Positions 43,883 to 53,765 are shown, numbered from the stretch's first letter. The stretch: 64,000 nucleotides of DNA from Rhizobium sp. 16-449-1b (GCF_017741935.1 NZ_JAGHMH010000005.1:1-64000); one strand, 5' to 3'. Translations and numbers: made by a program. The notes: generated by a model not told the origin, from the sequence alone.

Positions 43883-44234
43883 GATATTCCCTGAGACCTT
43901 TAGACAATGCTTCGCAAACAGAGTGGGCGCTCTGCCGTAAAATTTGATTGGTATAATTACACTAAAGTCTGAACTAAAGCTAAAGCCAGAGGCAGTTTCG
44001 CGGGGTTTTAGCGCTGCCAGTGCTGGAGATACTTGAGGCACATTCTCCGACGCCATGATCCGCTTCGTATGAGGCGATTTGGGCGTTGAATGGGATGGTC
44101 TGGGCAAAAAGACGACCAAATTCGCGCATATGGCGTTTTCACCTGTTCTTTAGCAGAAACCCTGTCAAAGTGAGCATGCATCGAATCCGGTGCGATCCCC
44201 CGACGTTCAATTGGTGAATTCGCGAGTTTCTGAC
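43883..44234. other. Intergenic region between pepN and the EamA gene (352 bases)
   Basis: No convincing gene is seen. The first 100 bases are AT-rich and contain TATAAT (near 43951) on the plus strand, but without a matching -35 box. On the minus strand, TTGACAGGG (rc of about 44160-44168) resembles a -35 box without a good -10. Promoters for both divergent genes must lie here, but I cannot place them. Confidence 0.3.
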
Positions 44235-45167
44235 ATGCGGCCGGTATTCGAAAACCCGATGCGAGGTATCGCGTGCAAAGTCGCCTCCGTCGTCTTCTTT
44301 CTGGCGATGCAGACCTTCATCAAGCTTGCGGGCGCCGGCATCCAGCCCGGCCAGGTGACCTTCTACAGGTCGTTTTTCGCCCTGTTTCCGATCATGGCGT
44401 TTCTGGCCTATCGCGGACAGTTGAAGGCATCGTTCTACACCGCCAATCCTGTCGGTCATCTCAAGCGCGGCACGCTTGGCATCATTTCGATGGGCCTGGG
44501 CTTTTATGGCCTGCTGCACCTGCCGCTGCCCGAGGCGATCGCGCTCGGCTATGCCTTGCCGCTGATCGCGGTGATCTTCGCCGCGCTGCTTCTTGGCGAG
44601 ACGGTGCGCGTCTATCGCTGGAGCGCGGTGTTTGTCGGCCTGATCGGCGTGGCGATCGTGTCCTGGCCGAAACTTACACTCTTTCGTGATGGCGGCGTGG
44701 AGACGGCGCAGGCAATCGGCGCCGTCACGGTGCTGTTGGCGTCCGTTCTCGGCGGTCTGGCGATGATCCAGGTGAGAAAGCTGGTGGAAGAAGAGAAGAC
44801 CTCGACGATCGTGCTCTATTTCTCGATCACCGCCTCGGTGTTTTCGCTGTTCACCGTACCTTTCGGCTGGGATCTGCTCGATCTCGCGCCGCAACTCTAT
44901 CTGATCTCCGCCGGCTTCTGCGGTGGTATCGCGCAGATCCTGCTCACGGAAAGCTATCGCCATGCGGATGTCTCGACGATCGCGCCGTTCGAATACACCT
45001 CCATCGTCCTGGGAAGTGTGCTCGCTTACTTCGTGTTCGATGATATCCCGACCACGAGCATGCTAATCGGAACCGCTGTCATCGTCTCCGCTGGCATTTT
45101 CATTATCTATCGCGAGCATCAGCTGGAGCTTGAGCGGGCGACCGCGCGGAAAGCCAGTTCCCCGTAA
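44235..45167 (+). CDS. EamA/DMT family transporter
   Basis: A 310-residue inner-membrane protein with ten hydrophobic segments in two repeats of five, the drug/metabolite transporter layout. The first EamA unit includes LGIISMGLGFYGLLHLPLPEA and AALLLGETV; the second includes APFEYTSIVLG and YFVFDDIPTTSMLIG, both typical. The substrate is not predictable. ATG at 44235 is chosen; a GTG at 44190 would extend it by 15 residues. It stands alone, followed by a 220-base AT-rich gap. Confidence 0.87.
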   Translation: MRPVFENPMRGIACKVASVVFFLAMQTFIKLAGAGIQPGQVTFYRSFFALFPIMAFLAYRGQLKASFYTANPVGHLKRGTLGIISMGLGFYGLLHLPLPEAIALGYALPLIAVIFAALLLGETVRVYRWSAVFVGLIGVAIVSWPKLTLFRDGGVETAQAIGAVTVLLASVLGGLAMIQVRKLVEEEKTSTIVLYFSITASVFSLFTVPFGWDLLDLAPQLYLISAGFCGGIAQILLTESYRHADVSTIAPFEYTSIVLGSVLAYFVFDDIPTTSMLIGTAVIVSAGIFIIYREHQLELERATARKASSP

Positions 45168-45389
45168 CGCGGTTCTCACGAAATGGTGCGGCTAAGTGTC
45201 GCAAAATTCATGCATTTTTGATGTCGCGCGCTCGTCCCTACAAAATTTGAGGGTAGCGCGGGGCGATTGCGCATGCTTTGTGAACATGAACAATTTTCAT
45301 TTATTTATATGTCATGATGTTGAGAATAAGTGACGGCTTCGCATTGTTAAGCTTGTGCATGGGCAAGTCGAGTGCCGTCCGGGAGACCA

Positions 45390-46256
45390 ATGCCGTTTAG
45401 TGCCGCAGACTTGATCGCCGACCCCAAGTTTATTTTGGGTATACGATTTCACGCAAGCCGCATGCGCAACATGTTCGATGCCGGCCCAAGGCTTGCGCGC
45501 TTGCTCGCATCGCACCAGCGGTGGCTGCTCACACAAGTCGCCTATGCGCTCAGCATGGAGCGCGTCGATGGTGATCCAACGTCCGGGCTGACGGCCACGG
45601 CACTGACGACCGAGATCACCGCTTTCAAGGCCGCGAGCCGCAACACCATTCGCAGCTATATCGATGAACTCGCCACTTACAGGTTCATCACCTGCGTTCC
45701 GGGCGAGGAGCGCAAGCGGCCGCGTCGCTACGAGGTGGCCGAAATCGCGCAGCAGGCAATGGTCAGCTGGGTCTGGTCCAACCTGCTCGCGCTCGACGTC
45801 CTCGACGAGGGCGATAGGGCGGAGCGCTTTGAGGCAAATCCTCAGTGGATAGGGCTGATGCAGCCGCGCATTGCGCGTGATTGCCTGCGCGACACGGCCT
45901 GGCGCGAGCCGCCGGAGCGGGTTGCCATGTTTATGTGGAACGACGCCGGCGGCCTTATCGTCGATTATCTGATGTCGAGGATCGACCCGGAAGAGCAGCA
46001 TCCCGACCGCTTCTTCGTCGGGCCGATCGACAGCAGGGCGCTGGCAGCCGACTTCATGATATCGCGCACGCACATGCAGCGCCTCTTCGCCAAGGCGGCG
46101 CAGGATGGCTGCATGGGCTGGGATATCGATATGAAGAAGCCGTCGCTATGGATATCGCGCGCGTTCGTCGAGGAATACTGCCAGTGGCAGGCGATCAAGT
46201 TCGCCTATGTCGATCAGGCGTTTCACGCGGCAAGCGAAATGTCGGGAGAGAGGTAG
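45390..46256 (+). CDS. Probable transcription regulator with two winged-helix segments
   Basis: A 288-residue soluble protein. The first HTH-like region (ALTTEITAFKAASRNTIRSYIDELATYRFI, landmark near residues 70-100) with following basic wing EERKRPRRYEV resembles a MarR/GntR-type reader head. A second one is near 220-260 (ISRTHMQRLFAKAAQDGCMGWD). No ligand domain is recognised between them. ATG at 45390 has GGGAGA upstream. I do not know its targets; the upstream gap is AT-rich and may hold its own operator. Confidence 0.6.
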   Translation: MPFSAADLIADPKFILGIRFHASRMRNMFDAGPRLARLLASHQRWLLTQVAYALSMERVDGDPTSGLTATALTTEITAFKAASRNTIRSYIDELATYRFITCVPGEERKRPRRYEVAEIAQQAMVSWVWSNLLALDVLDEGDRAERFEANPQWIGLMQPRIARDCLRDTAWREPPERVAMFMWNDAGGLIVDYLMSRIDPEEQHPDRFFVGPIDSRALAADFMISRTHMQRLFAKAAQDGCMGWDIDMKKPSLWISRAFVEEYCQWQAIKFAYVDQAFHAASEMSGER

Positions 46257-46295
46257 GCCGCCGTGGCGGCTCTGACGTGCGCCGACGGCGCCGCG

Positions 46296-46394
46296 TCAGG
46301 ATTCGCGATCGTAGGCTTCCGCTGCGCACACGGCTGCGCGGATATGCTCGATGGCGTCGATCTTGCAGAGAAGTGAGATGAGGCGTGTCGTCAT
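46296..46394 (-). CDS. Possible 32-residue small protein
   Basis: A short frame starting MTTRLISLLCKIDAIEHIRAA and ending AEAYDRES. The amphipathic helical pattern looks protein-like, but there is no ribosome site before the ATG at 46394. It is convergent with the regulator gene. I recognise no family and list it with low confidence as a candidate only. Confidence 0.25.
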   Translation of the reverse strand: MTTRLISLLCKIDAIEHIRAAVCAAEAYDRES

Positions 46395-46443
46395 GAGAAT
46401 AAGCCGATAAACGGCAGGGACGGCGAGTGGCCGCGCCCTGCGA

Positions 46444-46635
46444 TCAATACTGCTGGAAGTCCGCGAAGATGGCAGCGGGGCGCACGATGCGACCGCTCGC
46501 GCCAGTGCCACGAGCGATCATCTGCTCGTTGGTGGCGAAGCCGGTGCGGCAGTAGCTCTGCGTGGTGCGGCCGTTGCTGTTTGCGTTTCTCAAGGTTTCA
46601 AATCTGCAGTGTGTAGGACGACGAGTGTTGCTCAT
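46444..46635 (-). CDS. Small basic protein of unknown function (63 aa)
   Basis: Begins MSNTRRPTHCRFETLRNAN and ends IFADFQQY; it is Arg/Thr/Asn-rich, with two cysteines and no membrane segment. The ATG at 46635 has both AAGGA and AAGG upstream within 14 bases, which supports translation. No family is recognised. It lies upstream of the 46296 candidate in the same direction, and a 140-base AT-rich region separates it from the uracil-DNA glycosylase-like gene. Confidence 0.5.
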   Translation of the reverse strand: MSNTRRPTHCRFETLRNANSNGRTTQSYCRTGFATNEQMIARGTGASGRIVRPAAIFADFQQY

Positions 46636-46774
46636 GGCCTTGGTTCCTTAGTGATTCCTCCCAAGACACAATGCTAATATTGCAGCGCACAATAGATTTC
46701 ACAAGGCATAGGAATACGCGGCAGGCATGCGTTTTGCGCATGGGTCTCGTCGCAAATCTGTCAATGTTGGTTAT

Positions 46775-47656
46775 TTAGGAGGCAGAATTGATTTCTGTCA
46801 GTTTCGCCTGAAAAGCCAATAAATCGTTCCAGGCCAAGCGCTTATTGACCGGCGCCGTCAACAGGTCCTGCGGATGCAGCGTGGCGATGGCGGGGACGAC
46901 ACGGTCGCCTGCGGCAATTTCGCGCCACTGGCCGCGCAAGCCGTGAATTGTGTCGCCTTCGCCAAAAAACACCCGAGCCGCGAAATTCCCGAGCAGGAGA
47001 ATCACTTTCGGCTCGGCAAGCGCGATCTGCCGCTCGATGAAGGGACGGCAGATATCCATCTCGGCGGGGGAGGCGACGCGGTTGCCCGGCGGGCGCCACG
47101 GAATGACCTGGGTCAACAGGATGCCGGCGCGGTCGAGCCCGATCGCGGCAAGCATCTTGTCCAGCAGCTGGCCGGGGCGTCCGGCAAACGGCTGCCCCTC
47201 GCGATCGTCCTCAGCGCCGGGCGCCGAGCCGATCAGCATGATGCCGCTCGCAGCATCTCCGCTGGCAAAGATCGTCGAGCGCGCGCTGTGCTTGAGATTG
47301 CAGCCGTTGAAGGCTTCGAGCGCGGTCTTAAGCTCCGCGAGAGAACGCGCGCTTTCCGCGGCGAACCGCGCCTGCTGGATCGCCTCGCCGTCGGGGATAG
47401 CCGGCTGAGGCCGTTGCGCCGAGCGCTCAGGCTGGGGCGCAGCGCGCTGTGCGGACGCTGCTGGTGCGCGGGACGTCGCCTCGCGTGCCTCCGCCTGCGG
47501 GGTAGGGGCGGCGCTGCGGCGCGCCGCCTTCATCGCCTCGAATTCGGCGAAGCGATCGACGGCCTCGTCCTCCAGCAGCCACTCGACGCCGGCATCCGCA
47601 TGGAAATGCAGAAGGGCTGCGAGTTCGCCTGGAGAAAGGTCGTTGACGGAGATCAT
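46775..47656 (-). CDS. Uracil-DNA glycosylase superfamily protein (family 4/5-like, divergent)
   Basis: A 293-residue protein. An Ala/Pro-rich linker (about 55-100) separates a short N-terminal part from a UDG-fold domain with IGSAPGAEDDREGQPFAG, LLTQVIPWRPPGNR and ATLHPQDLL, positions equivalent to family 4 motifs. Two points are odd. The four cysteines that hold the [4Fe-4S] cluster are not present (only GCNLK and DICRP remain), and the motif GEAPG reads GSAPG. It may be a divergent or inactive member. ATG at 47656 is the natural start. Confidence 0.75.
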   Translation of the reverse strand: MISVNDLSPGELAALLHFHADAGVEWLLEDEAVDRFAEFEAMKAARRSAAPTPQAEAREATSRAPAASAQRAAPQPERSAQRPQPAIPDGEAIQQARFAAESARSLAELKTALEAFNGCNLKHSARSTIFASGDAASGIMLIGSAPGAEDDREGQPFAGRPGQLLDKMLAAIGLDRAGILLTQVIPWRPPGNRVASPAEMDICRPFIERQIALAEPKVILLLGNFAARVFFGEGDTIHGLRGQWREIAAGDRVVPAIATLHPQDLLTAPVNKRLAWNDLLAFQAKLTEINSAS

Positions 47657-47715
47657 GGGCGCGACATTACCGAAGCTCAAGCCTCAATGAAAGTGCGCAG
47701 CCGACACATCCCGGC

Positions 47716-49008
47716 CTATTGCACCGTCCATTGCGCGATATCGTCGCGTTCGCCGATCAGCGCCAGACCGTGTGCGATCGAGAGCATCTCGCCGCCGGTC
47801 TCGATACGATCGGTGTCGAAGCGCTCGGTGAAGATGCGGCGAACGGCCGGGACGAACGAAGTACCGCCTGTCAGGAAGACCTTGTCGATCGCGCCCGCTT
47901 CGGTGTTGGTCTTTTCGAGCACATCGTCGAGCGCGCCTTCGATGCGCGCGAGATCGTCGGAAATCCAGCTCTCGAAGTCCGCACGGGCCACCATGCGCTT
48001 TCCGGCGCGGCCGAGCGGCGAGAAATTGAACTCGGCTTCCTCGGAGGCCGACAGCGCCATCTTCGTGGCCGAGACCGCCTGGTAGAGCGGATAGCCTTCG
48101 TCGTGATCGACGAGATCGATGAAGAGCTCCAGCTTTTCCGGCTCAAGCGCCGTGCGCACCAGCTTCCTCAGATCCTCGTATTCGCGGGACGTCTTGAAGA
48201 TCGACAGCTGATTCCAGCGGCTGAAGCTGGAGTAATAGTTGGTCGGCACTTCAAGGATCTTGTCGAAGCTCTTGAAATGACTCCCCTTGCCGATCTCAGG
48301 CGCCACGACGTTTTCGATGATGCGCGCGTCGAAGTGATCGCCTGCGATGCCGACACCGGAATGACCGATCGGCGTGGCCTTCAGCTGGCCGGCGACGGTC
48401 TCGAAGCGGATCAGCGAATAGTCGGTCGTACCGCCGCCGAAGTCGGCGACCAGCACCGTCGCGTCGCTTTTCAGGTTCTGCGCGAAGTAGAAGGCGGCTG
48501 CCACCGGCTCGTAGACATAGTGCACCTCGGGGAAGCCGAAGCGCGACAGCGCCTCGTTGTAGCGCTGGGTCGCCAGCACTGGATCGGGGCTCGCGCCGGC
48601 GAAGTGCACCGGCCGGCCGGTGACGATACGCGCGACGTCCGACGGCCAGTTGCTGCCCGCGTAATTGCTGAGGCGGCGGATGAACACCTCCATCAGATCC
48701 TCGAAGCTGTGGCGCTTGGCGTAGATCAGCGTTCCCTGGAAGAGGGCGCTGGCGGCGAATGTCTTGATCGACTGCAGGAAGCGACAATCGCCGGGATTGT
48801 CGATGAACTGGCGGATCGCCGCATGGCCTGCCTCGACCTTCAGCGCCGAAGCGCCGAGCTTGCCGTCCTTCATGAAGGACAGCGCCGTGCGCATGCTGTC
48901 GCTTTCACCCGCCGAGCTGGTGAAGCCCATGGAATGTGTGGTCTTGCCATCCGCGGTGGCAAGTACGGTGTTGGTCGTGCCAAAGTCCAAACCTAGCGCT
49001 TGAGCCAT
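47716..49008 (-). CDS. Hsp70-family protein, YegD-like
   Basis: A 430-residue protein with the actin-like ATPase of Hsp70: phosphate loop LGLDFGTTNT near residue 7, VADFGGGTTDYS and the adenosine motif FLTGGTSFVPAV. It ends shortly after the ATPase domain and lacks the peptide-binding domain and lid of DnaK, as in the YegD group. No J-protein or GrpE partner is nearby. ATG at 49008 has GAGGTG upstream. Its client is unknown. Confidence 0.87.
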   Translation of the reverse strand: MAQALGLDFGTTNTVLATADGKTTHSMGFTSSAGESDSMRTALSFMKDGKLGASALKVEAGHAAIRQFIDNPGDCRFLQSIKTFAASALFQGTLIYAKRHSFEDLMEVFIRRLSNYAGSNWPSDVARIVTGRPVHFAGASPDPVLATQRYNEALSRFGFPEVHYVYEPVAAAFYFAQNLKSDATVLVADFGGGTTDYSLIRFETVAGQLKATPIGHSGVGIAGDHFDARIIENVVAPEIGKGSHFKSFDKILEVPTNYYSSFSRWNQLSIFKTSREYEDLRKLVRTALEPEKLELFIDLVDHDEGYPLYQAVSATKMALSASEEAEFNFSPLGRAGKRMVARADFESWISDDLARIEGALDDVLEKTNTEAGAIDKVFLTGGTSFVPAVRRIFTERFDTDRIETGGEMLSIAHGLALIGERDDIAQWTVQ

Positions 49009-49173
49009 GCTCGCACCTCTCAATGTCGATCGTTGCTGGAGACTGGAGCAACTGCTCCGCCGGGGCGCCAAGGGACGCCCAAATTCAAGAGGGCGCGTGA
49101 TGCCACAGCGGTCTGTCTTATTCAAGACGCGGAAGCGCAAAATGAAACGGGCGCCGATGGGCGCCCGTCTCGA

Positions 49174-52100
49174 TCATTCCGCTGCGATGGCCCGGGCGGG
49201 CTCCTCGTGTTGCTCTTCTGTCTTCTTCCGCCCAAGGCTGAGTAGCCAGTCGCTGAGCCGTCCCATCTCGACGAAGATGACGGGGGTGATGAACAGCGTC
49301 AGCGCCTGGCTGACGATGAGACCGCCAACGACGGCGATGCCGAGCGGCTGGCGAAGCTCCGAGCTTGCGCCCGAGCCGAGTGCGATCGGGAGCGCGCCCA
49401 GCAGCGCGCAGAAGGTCGTCATCATGATCGGCCGGAAACGTCGCACACAGGCTTCGTGGATGGCCTCGGACGAGGTCATGCCGGTGCCCGATCGCAGGTT
49501 CTCCAGCGCCACGTCGATCATCATGATCGCGTTCTTCTTGACGATGCCGATCAGCATCAGGAGGCCGATCAGCGCGATGATCGACAGGTCGAAGTTCATA
49601 ACTCTCAACGCCAGAAGTGCGCCGAGTGCTGCCGCCGGCAGACCGGAGAGGATCGTCAGCGGGTGAATGAAGCTCTCGTAGAGGACGCCGAGAACGACAT
49701 AGATCGTCAGCACCGCCGCCAGGATCAGGAGAGGCGTGTTCCCCTGCGATTGCTCGAAGATCTGCGCCGTGCCGCCATAGGACGTGAAGACGTCCGAGGG
49801 CATGTCGATGTCCTTCTTGATCTGGTCGATCGCGGCCGTTGCGTCACCAAGCGCTTCGCCGGCGGGCAGGTTGAACGACACGGTGGTCGAGACCAGCTGG
49901 CCGGTCTGGTTGATCGTCACTGGTCCGGTGGTGCGCTCGACCGTCGCGAAGTTCGACAGCGGAACGAGCGCGCCGCTCGAAGACGCCACGCGAATGTCCT
50001 GCAGCTTCTGGTCATCCCACGGTGCATTGGTGTCGTACTCGACGAGCACGTCGTAGCTGTCGCCGGTCGACTGGATCTGCGCCGCCGCGTAACCGCCGAA
50101 GGATTCCTGCAGCGTCGTGCGTAGCTGGTCGTCGGTGATGCCGAAGGCGGCGGCCTTTTCCGTGTCGACTTTGATCTCGGCCTGCAGCGCGTTGTTCTGT
50201 GCGTCCGATGTCACGTCGGTAAAGCGCGGATCGCCGTGCATGGCCTGTTGGATCTTGTTGGCCCAGAGGTTGGTCTGGTCGGCGCTGAGTGCCTGAACCA
50301 CCAGCTGATACTGGCTGGCCGTCTGTCGTCCGCCGAAGCGCAAGCTCTGCTGCGGCGTGATGAAGGCCTGCAGGCCGGGGATCTTGCTGATGCTGGCGCG
50401 CAGTTCGCGCAGCGTCTGATCGAGCGGCGGCCGGTCCTTCTTGTCCTTCAGTTCGACGAACATCGTGCCATTGTTGAGCGGGCTGCGGGCGTTGCCGCCG
50501 ACGATCGACATGACGTGGTTGACAGCAGGGTTCTGCTTGACCAGCGCCGCAGCCTGGTTCTGCAGATCCTTCATCGCTGGATAGGAGATGTCCTGGCGGG
50601 CGCGGGTCGAGATGTTGAGGCGGCCGATATCTTCCGTCGGGAAGAAGCTGGTCGGCAGCGTCATGAATAGGTAGACCGTCAACCCGACCGAGGCGAGGAA
50701 CAGCCCGAGAATAGCCGGACGGTGCGCCAGGCACCAGGCGACGGAACGGTCGTAGCCGCGCAGAGTCCGCTCGAAGCCGGCATCGAACCAGCGGATAAAG
50801 AAGGGCGGCTGGCTATGGCCGCTGCCGAGCCGCGAGGCAAGCATCGGCGTGACCGTCAGCGACACGATCGCGGATGCCACGATGGCAATCGCCACCACCA
50901 TGCCGAACTCGTTGAAGATACGCCCGACCACGCCGCCCATCAGCAGGATCGGAATGAAGACCGCGATCAGCGAGACGGACATGGAGATGATCGTATAGCT
51001 GACTTCGCCCGATCCCTTGATGGCCGCCTCAAGAACCGGCATGCCATCCTCGACATGCCTCAGGATGTTTTCGAGCATGACGATGGCGTCGTCGACCACG
51101 AGGCCGACGGCGAGCGTCAGCCCGAGCAGCGAGATGTTGTCGACGCTGTAGCCAAGCACATACATCATGCCGAAGGTGGTGATCAGCGACAGCGGCACGG
51201 CAAGGCCCGGTATGATCGTCGCCGTCAGGTGGCCGGTGAAGAGGTAGATGACCAGAACGACGAGGCCGATCGTCAGGAACAGCGTGAACTTCACATCCGA
51301 GATCGCGTCGCGGATCGGCTTGGCCGAATCGTTCATCACCTGCGTCGTCACCGATCCCGGTATCTCGGCATGCAGCGCCGGCAGCTTGGCATTGATCGCA
51401 TCGACCACGGCGACTGTGTTGGCATCCGGCTGGCGCTGGATTGCCAGGATGATGCTCTGCTTGCCGTCGTACCAGCTGCCGGTGTTCTGGTTCTCAACGC
51501 TGTCCTCAACGTCGGCGACATCGCCGAGATGGATGGGCGCGCCACCGGGATTGGCAATGACGAGGGTGCGGAACTGCTCGGCATTCGTGCGCTGCGTGTC
51601 GGCAGTGATCGTCATACTCTGGCTGTCGTTCTGCAGCGTGCCGACGGGCACCTGGCTGTTGGCAGCCTGGATCGCCTTGTTGACCGTATCGATCCCGAGG
51701 CCGCGGTTGAGCAGCTTGTTCGGATCGACCTCGACGCGCACGGCATAGGTCTGCGCGCCAAAGACCGAGACCTCGGCCACGCCGGGGAGGGTGGAGAGCG
51801 AGGGCGAGATGATGTTTTCCGCGACATCGTCGAGCTTGCTGCGCGGCATCGTATCGCTCTGCACCGCAAGCAGCATGACGGGAGCGTCGGCCGGGTTGGT
51901 CTTCCTATAGCTCGGCGGCGTCGTCATGTTGTCGGGCAGCTGCCGCGTCGCATGCGAGATCGCTGCCTGAACGTCGGCGGCAGCCGCATCGATGCTGCGG
52001 TTGAGATCGAACTGCAGCACGATGCTGGTATTGCCGAGCGAGTTGGTGGCGCTGATCTCGCTGATCCCGGGGATCGTCTCGAACTGCTTGATGAGCGGTG

Positions 52101-52290
52101 TCGCGACGGATGTCGCCATGGTCTTCGGCGAGGCGCCGGTCAGCGCCGCCGAGACGTTGATCGTCGGGAAATCGACCTGCGGCAGGGCTGCCACCGGCAC
52201 GAGCTGGTAGCCGGCGATGCCGGCAAGCACGGCGCCGATGGCGAGAAGCGTGGTGGCGACGGGGCGCCGGATACAGAAATTCGGTATCAT
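49174..52290 (-). CDS. RND efflux permease (HAE1, MdtB/AcrB type)
   Basis: A 1038-residue inner-membrane proton-driven pump. It opens with the family N-terminus FCIRRPVATTLL, has a first periplasmic domain, then transmembrane helices 2-6 with the proton-relay motif GLVVDDAIVMLEN, and the second-half repeat GLLMLIGIVKKNAIMMID. Twelve membrane helices are expected. It exports drugs or other amphiphiles together with the adaptor encoded just upstream (four-base overlap) and an outer-membrane channel encoded elsewhere. Confidence 0.93.
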   Translation of the reverse strand: MIPNFCIRRPVATTLLAIGAVLAGIAGYQLVPVAALPQVDFPTINVSAALTGASPKTMATSVATPLIKQFETIPGISEISATNSLGNTSIVLQFDLNRSIDAAAADVQAAISHATRQLPDNMTTPPSYRKTNPADAPVMLLAVQSDTMPRSKLDDVAENIISPSLSTLPGVAEVSVFGAQTYAVRVEVDPNKLLNRGLGIDTVNKAIQAANSQVPVGTLQNDSQSMTITADTQRTNAEQFRTLVIANPGGAPIHLGDVADVEDSVENQNTGSWYDGKQSIILAIQRQPDANTVAVVDAINAKLPALHAEIPGSVTTQVMNDSAKPIRDAISDVKFTLFLTIGLVVLVIYLFTGHLTATIIPGLAVPLSLITTFGMMYVLGYSVDNISLLGLTLAVGLVVDDAIVMLENILRHVEDGMPVLEAAIKGSGEVSYTIISMSVSLIAVFIPILLMGGVVGRIFNEFGMVVAIAIVASAIVSLTVTPMLASRLGSGHSQPPFFIRWFDAGFERTLRGYDRSVAWCLAHRPAILGLFLASVGLTVYLFMTLPTSFFPTEDIGRLNISTRARQDISYPAMKDLQNQAAALVKQNPAVNHVMSIVGGNARSPLNNGTMFVELKDKKDRPPLDQTLRELRASISKIPGLQAFITPQQSLRFGGRQTASQYQLVVQALSADQTNLWANKIQQAMHGDPRFTDVTSDAQNNALQAEIKVDTEKAAAFGITDDQLRTTLQESFGGYAAAQIQSTGDSYDVLVEYDTNAPWDDQKLQDIRVASSSGALVPLSNFATVERTTGPVTINQTGQLVSTTVSFNLPAGEALGDATAAIDQIKKDIDMPSDVFTSYGGTAQIFEQSQGNTPLLILAAVLTIYVVLGVLYESFIHPLTILSGLPAAALGALLALRVMNFDLSIIALIGLLMLIGIVKKNAIMMIDVALENLRSGTGMTSSEAIHEACVRRFRPIMMTTFCALLGALPIALGSGASSELRQPLGIAVVGGLIVSQALTLFITPVIFVEMGRLSDWLLSLGRKKTEEQHEEPARAIAAE

Positions 52291-53555
52291 TCGTCCGCGC
52301 CCGCCACGATGGTTTCCGTTGACTTCACCTGATCAGCCGAGGCGACGTTGATCGCCTTGCTATCGAATTCTTCCTTCACGGCCTGCTTGTCGACGAGCTG
52401 CGCCTGTCCCTCGATCACCACATGGTCGCCTTCCGAAAGACCGGCCGAAATCGCCGTATAGCCGCCATTCGCGCGGGCGACGGTGACGGGCGCCAGCCGC
52501 ACCTTTCCGTCGTTGACGACGAACGAGTAGAAGCCATCTGCGCCGGGGCTCACCGCCACCGTCGGCACGACGACCTGGCGTTCGTTGTTGTTGAAATGCA
52601 CGACGATGTTGACCGACTGGCCGGGCCACAAGGCGCCCGATGCATTCTCGAATTTCGCCTTGGCGAGGATGGTGCCGGATGCTGTATCGACGGTGTTGTC
52701 GTAGAAGCTGATATGGCCGGTGCGCGGCTTGCCCTTGCCCGATGGCGGCACGGTGGTCACGTCGACGGGGCCGGCTGCGAGCGCCAGCTTCAGCTGCCTG
52801 AGATCACGCTCCTGCAGATGGAACTTCACATAGATCGGGTCGTATTTCGCGATCGTCACGATCGTCGCACCTGCCGTCACGAACGCGCCGGGGCTGACGG
52901 CGACGTCGCCAAGGCGGCCGTCGAAGGGCGCCCGGATGTCGGTATGTTCAAGCAGTACCTGATCGGAAGCGAGCGTCGCCTTGTCCGCCTGCACGGTGGC
53001 AACGGCGGTGTCGCGCGCGGCCTTGGCCTGGTCGTAGGTCTGCTGCGTGCCGGCTTTCGACGTCAAGAGATCGGATGCGCGCGTGAGCGCCGTCTCTGCC
53101 TCGGCGACCGTTGCGGTATCGCGCACGATCATCGCATTGTCCTTGTCGACCGCGGCCTGTGCCGTGCGGTTGTCGAGCTTGGCGATGAGGTCGCCCTGTT
53201 TGACGGTTGAGCCATCGGTGGCGATGATCTCGGTGACCAGCCCCTGTTCCTGCGCGGCAATCGTCGTGTTGTCGTCGGCGTCGGCCCAACCGGATGCCGT
53301 GACGTCGCGCGGCAGTACCGTCTTCACGGCCGCCGCGGTCTTCACCAGCGTCGGCCCGCCGCCCTTGCGCCCCTTGCCCTTCTGGTCGCCGCCCTGTTGC
53401 GCTCCATCGCCCGCCGCCTGCTTGCCGCCGGAGGCGTCGGCCTGTGCGGTCGGTTTCGGTCCGAACTGCGAGAGATAGGGTATGCGATCCTTATAGTGCC
53501 ACGCGCCGAAGCCGGCTGCGACGACAAGGCAGGTGGTGATCCAGAGTTTCTTCAT
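52287..53555 (-). CDS. RND efflux periplasmic adaptor (membrane fusion protein)
   Basis: A 422-residue adaptor. An N-terminal anchor (LWITTCLVVAAGFGAW) is followed by a low-complexity Gly/Lys/Gln linker. The lipoyl half-motifs (VTEIIATDGSTVKQGDLIAKLD and IRAPFDGRLGDVAVSPGAFV) flank an alpha-helical hairpin, and beta-barrel sequence follows. It bridges the permease and the outer-membrane channel. The permease ATG overlaps its stop, so the two are co-translated. No regulator gene is adjacent. Confidence 0.92.
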   Translation of the reverse strand: MKKLWITTCLVVAAGFGAWHYKDRIPYLSQFGPKPTAQADASGGKQAAGDGAQQGGDQKGKGRKGGGPTLVKTAAAVKTVLPRDVTASGWADADDNTTIAAQEQGLVTEIIATDGSTVKQGDLIAKLDNRTAQAAVDKDNAMIVRDTATVAEAETALTRASDLLTSKAGTQQTYDQAKAARDTAVATVQADKATLASDQVLLEHTDIRAPFDGRLGDVAVSPGAFVTAGATIVTIAKYDPIYVKFHLQERDLRQLKLALAAGPVDVTTVPPSGKGKPRTGHISFYDNTVDTASGTILAKAKFENASGALWPGQSVNIVVHFNNNERQVVVPTVAVSPGADGFYSFVVNDGKVRLAPVTVARANGGYTAISAGLSEGDHVVIEGQAQLVDKQAVKEEFDSKAINVASADQVKSTETIVAGADE

Positions 53556-53728
53556 GTTGATACCGGTCGGGGGCTGTTGAGTATGACTTATTCAACCACT
53601 TTTATTGCGGCACGAAAAAGACACAATCCCGACAGGGGCATCACTAAGTGGTTAGAATGGCTTAAATTTTCGTAATGTTCGCATATTCTAAAAAATGGGT
53701 GATCGCACAAATGTGGCACAACCGTGGT

Positions 53729-53751
53729 CGGGCGCCACCGGCTGGCGCCCG
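53729..53751 (-). terminator. Hairpin downstream of the SDR gene
   Basis: CGGGCGCCA and TGGCGCCCG form a perfect nine-base stem with a 5-base loop, 15 bases after the leftward SDR gene's stop codon. No T-run follows, so it may stabilise the transcript end as much as terminate it. The rest of the 210-base gap to the adaptor gene's start is AT-rich promoter-like sequence. Confidence 0.45.
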
Positions 53752-53765
53752 ATTGTCGTTTGCGA

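Noticed and set aside
43945-43960. TATAAT on the plus strand between pepN and the EamA gene
   Set aside because: No -35 box at suitable spacing, and AT-rich context makes a chance match likely.
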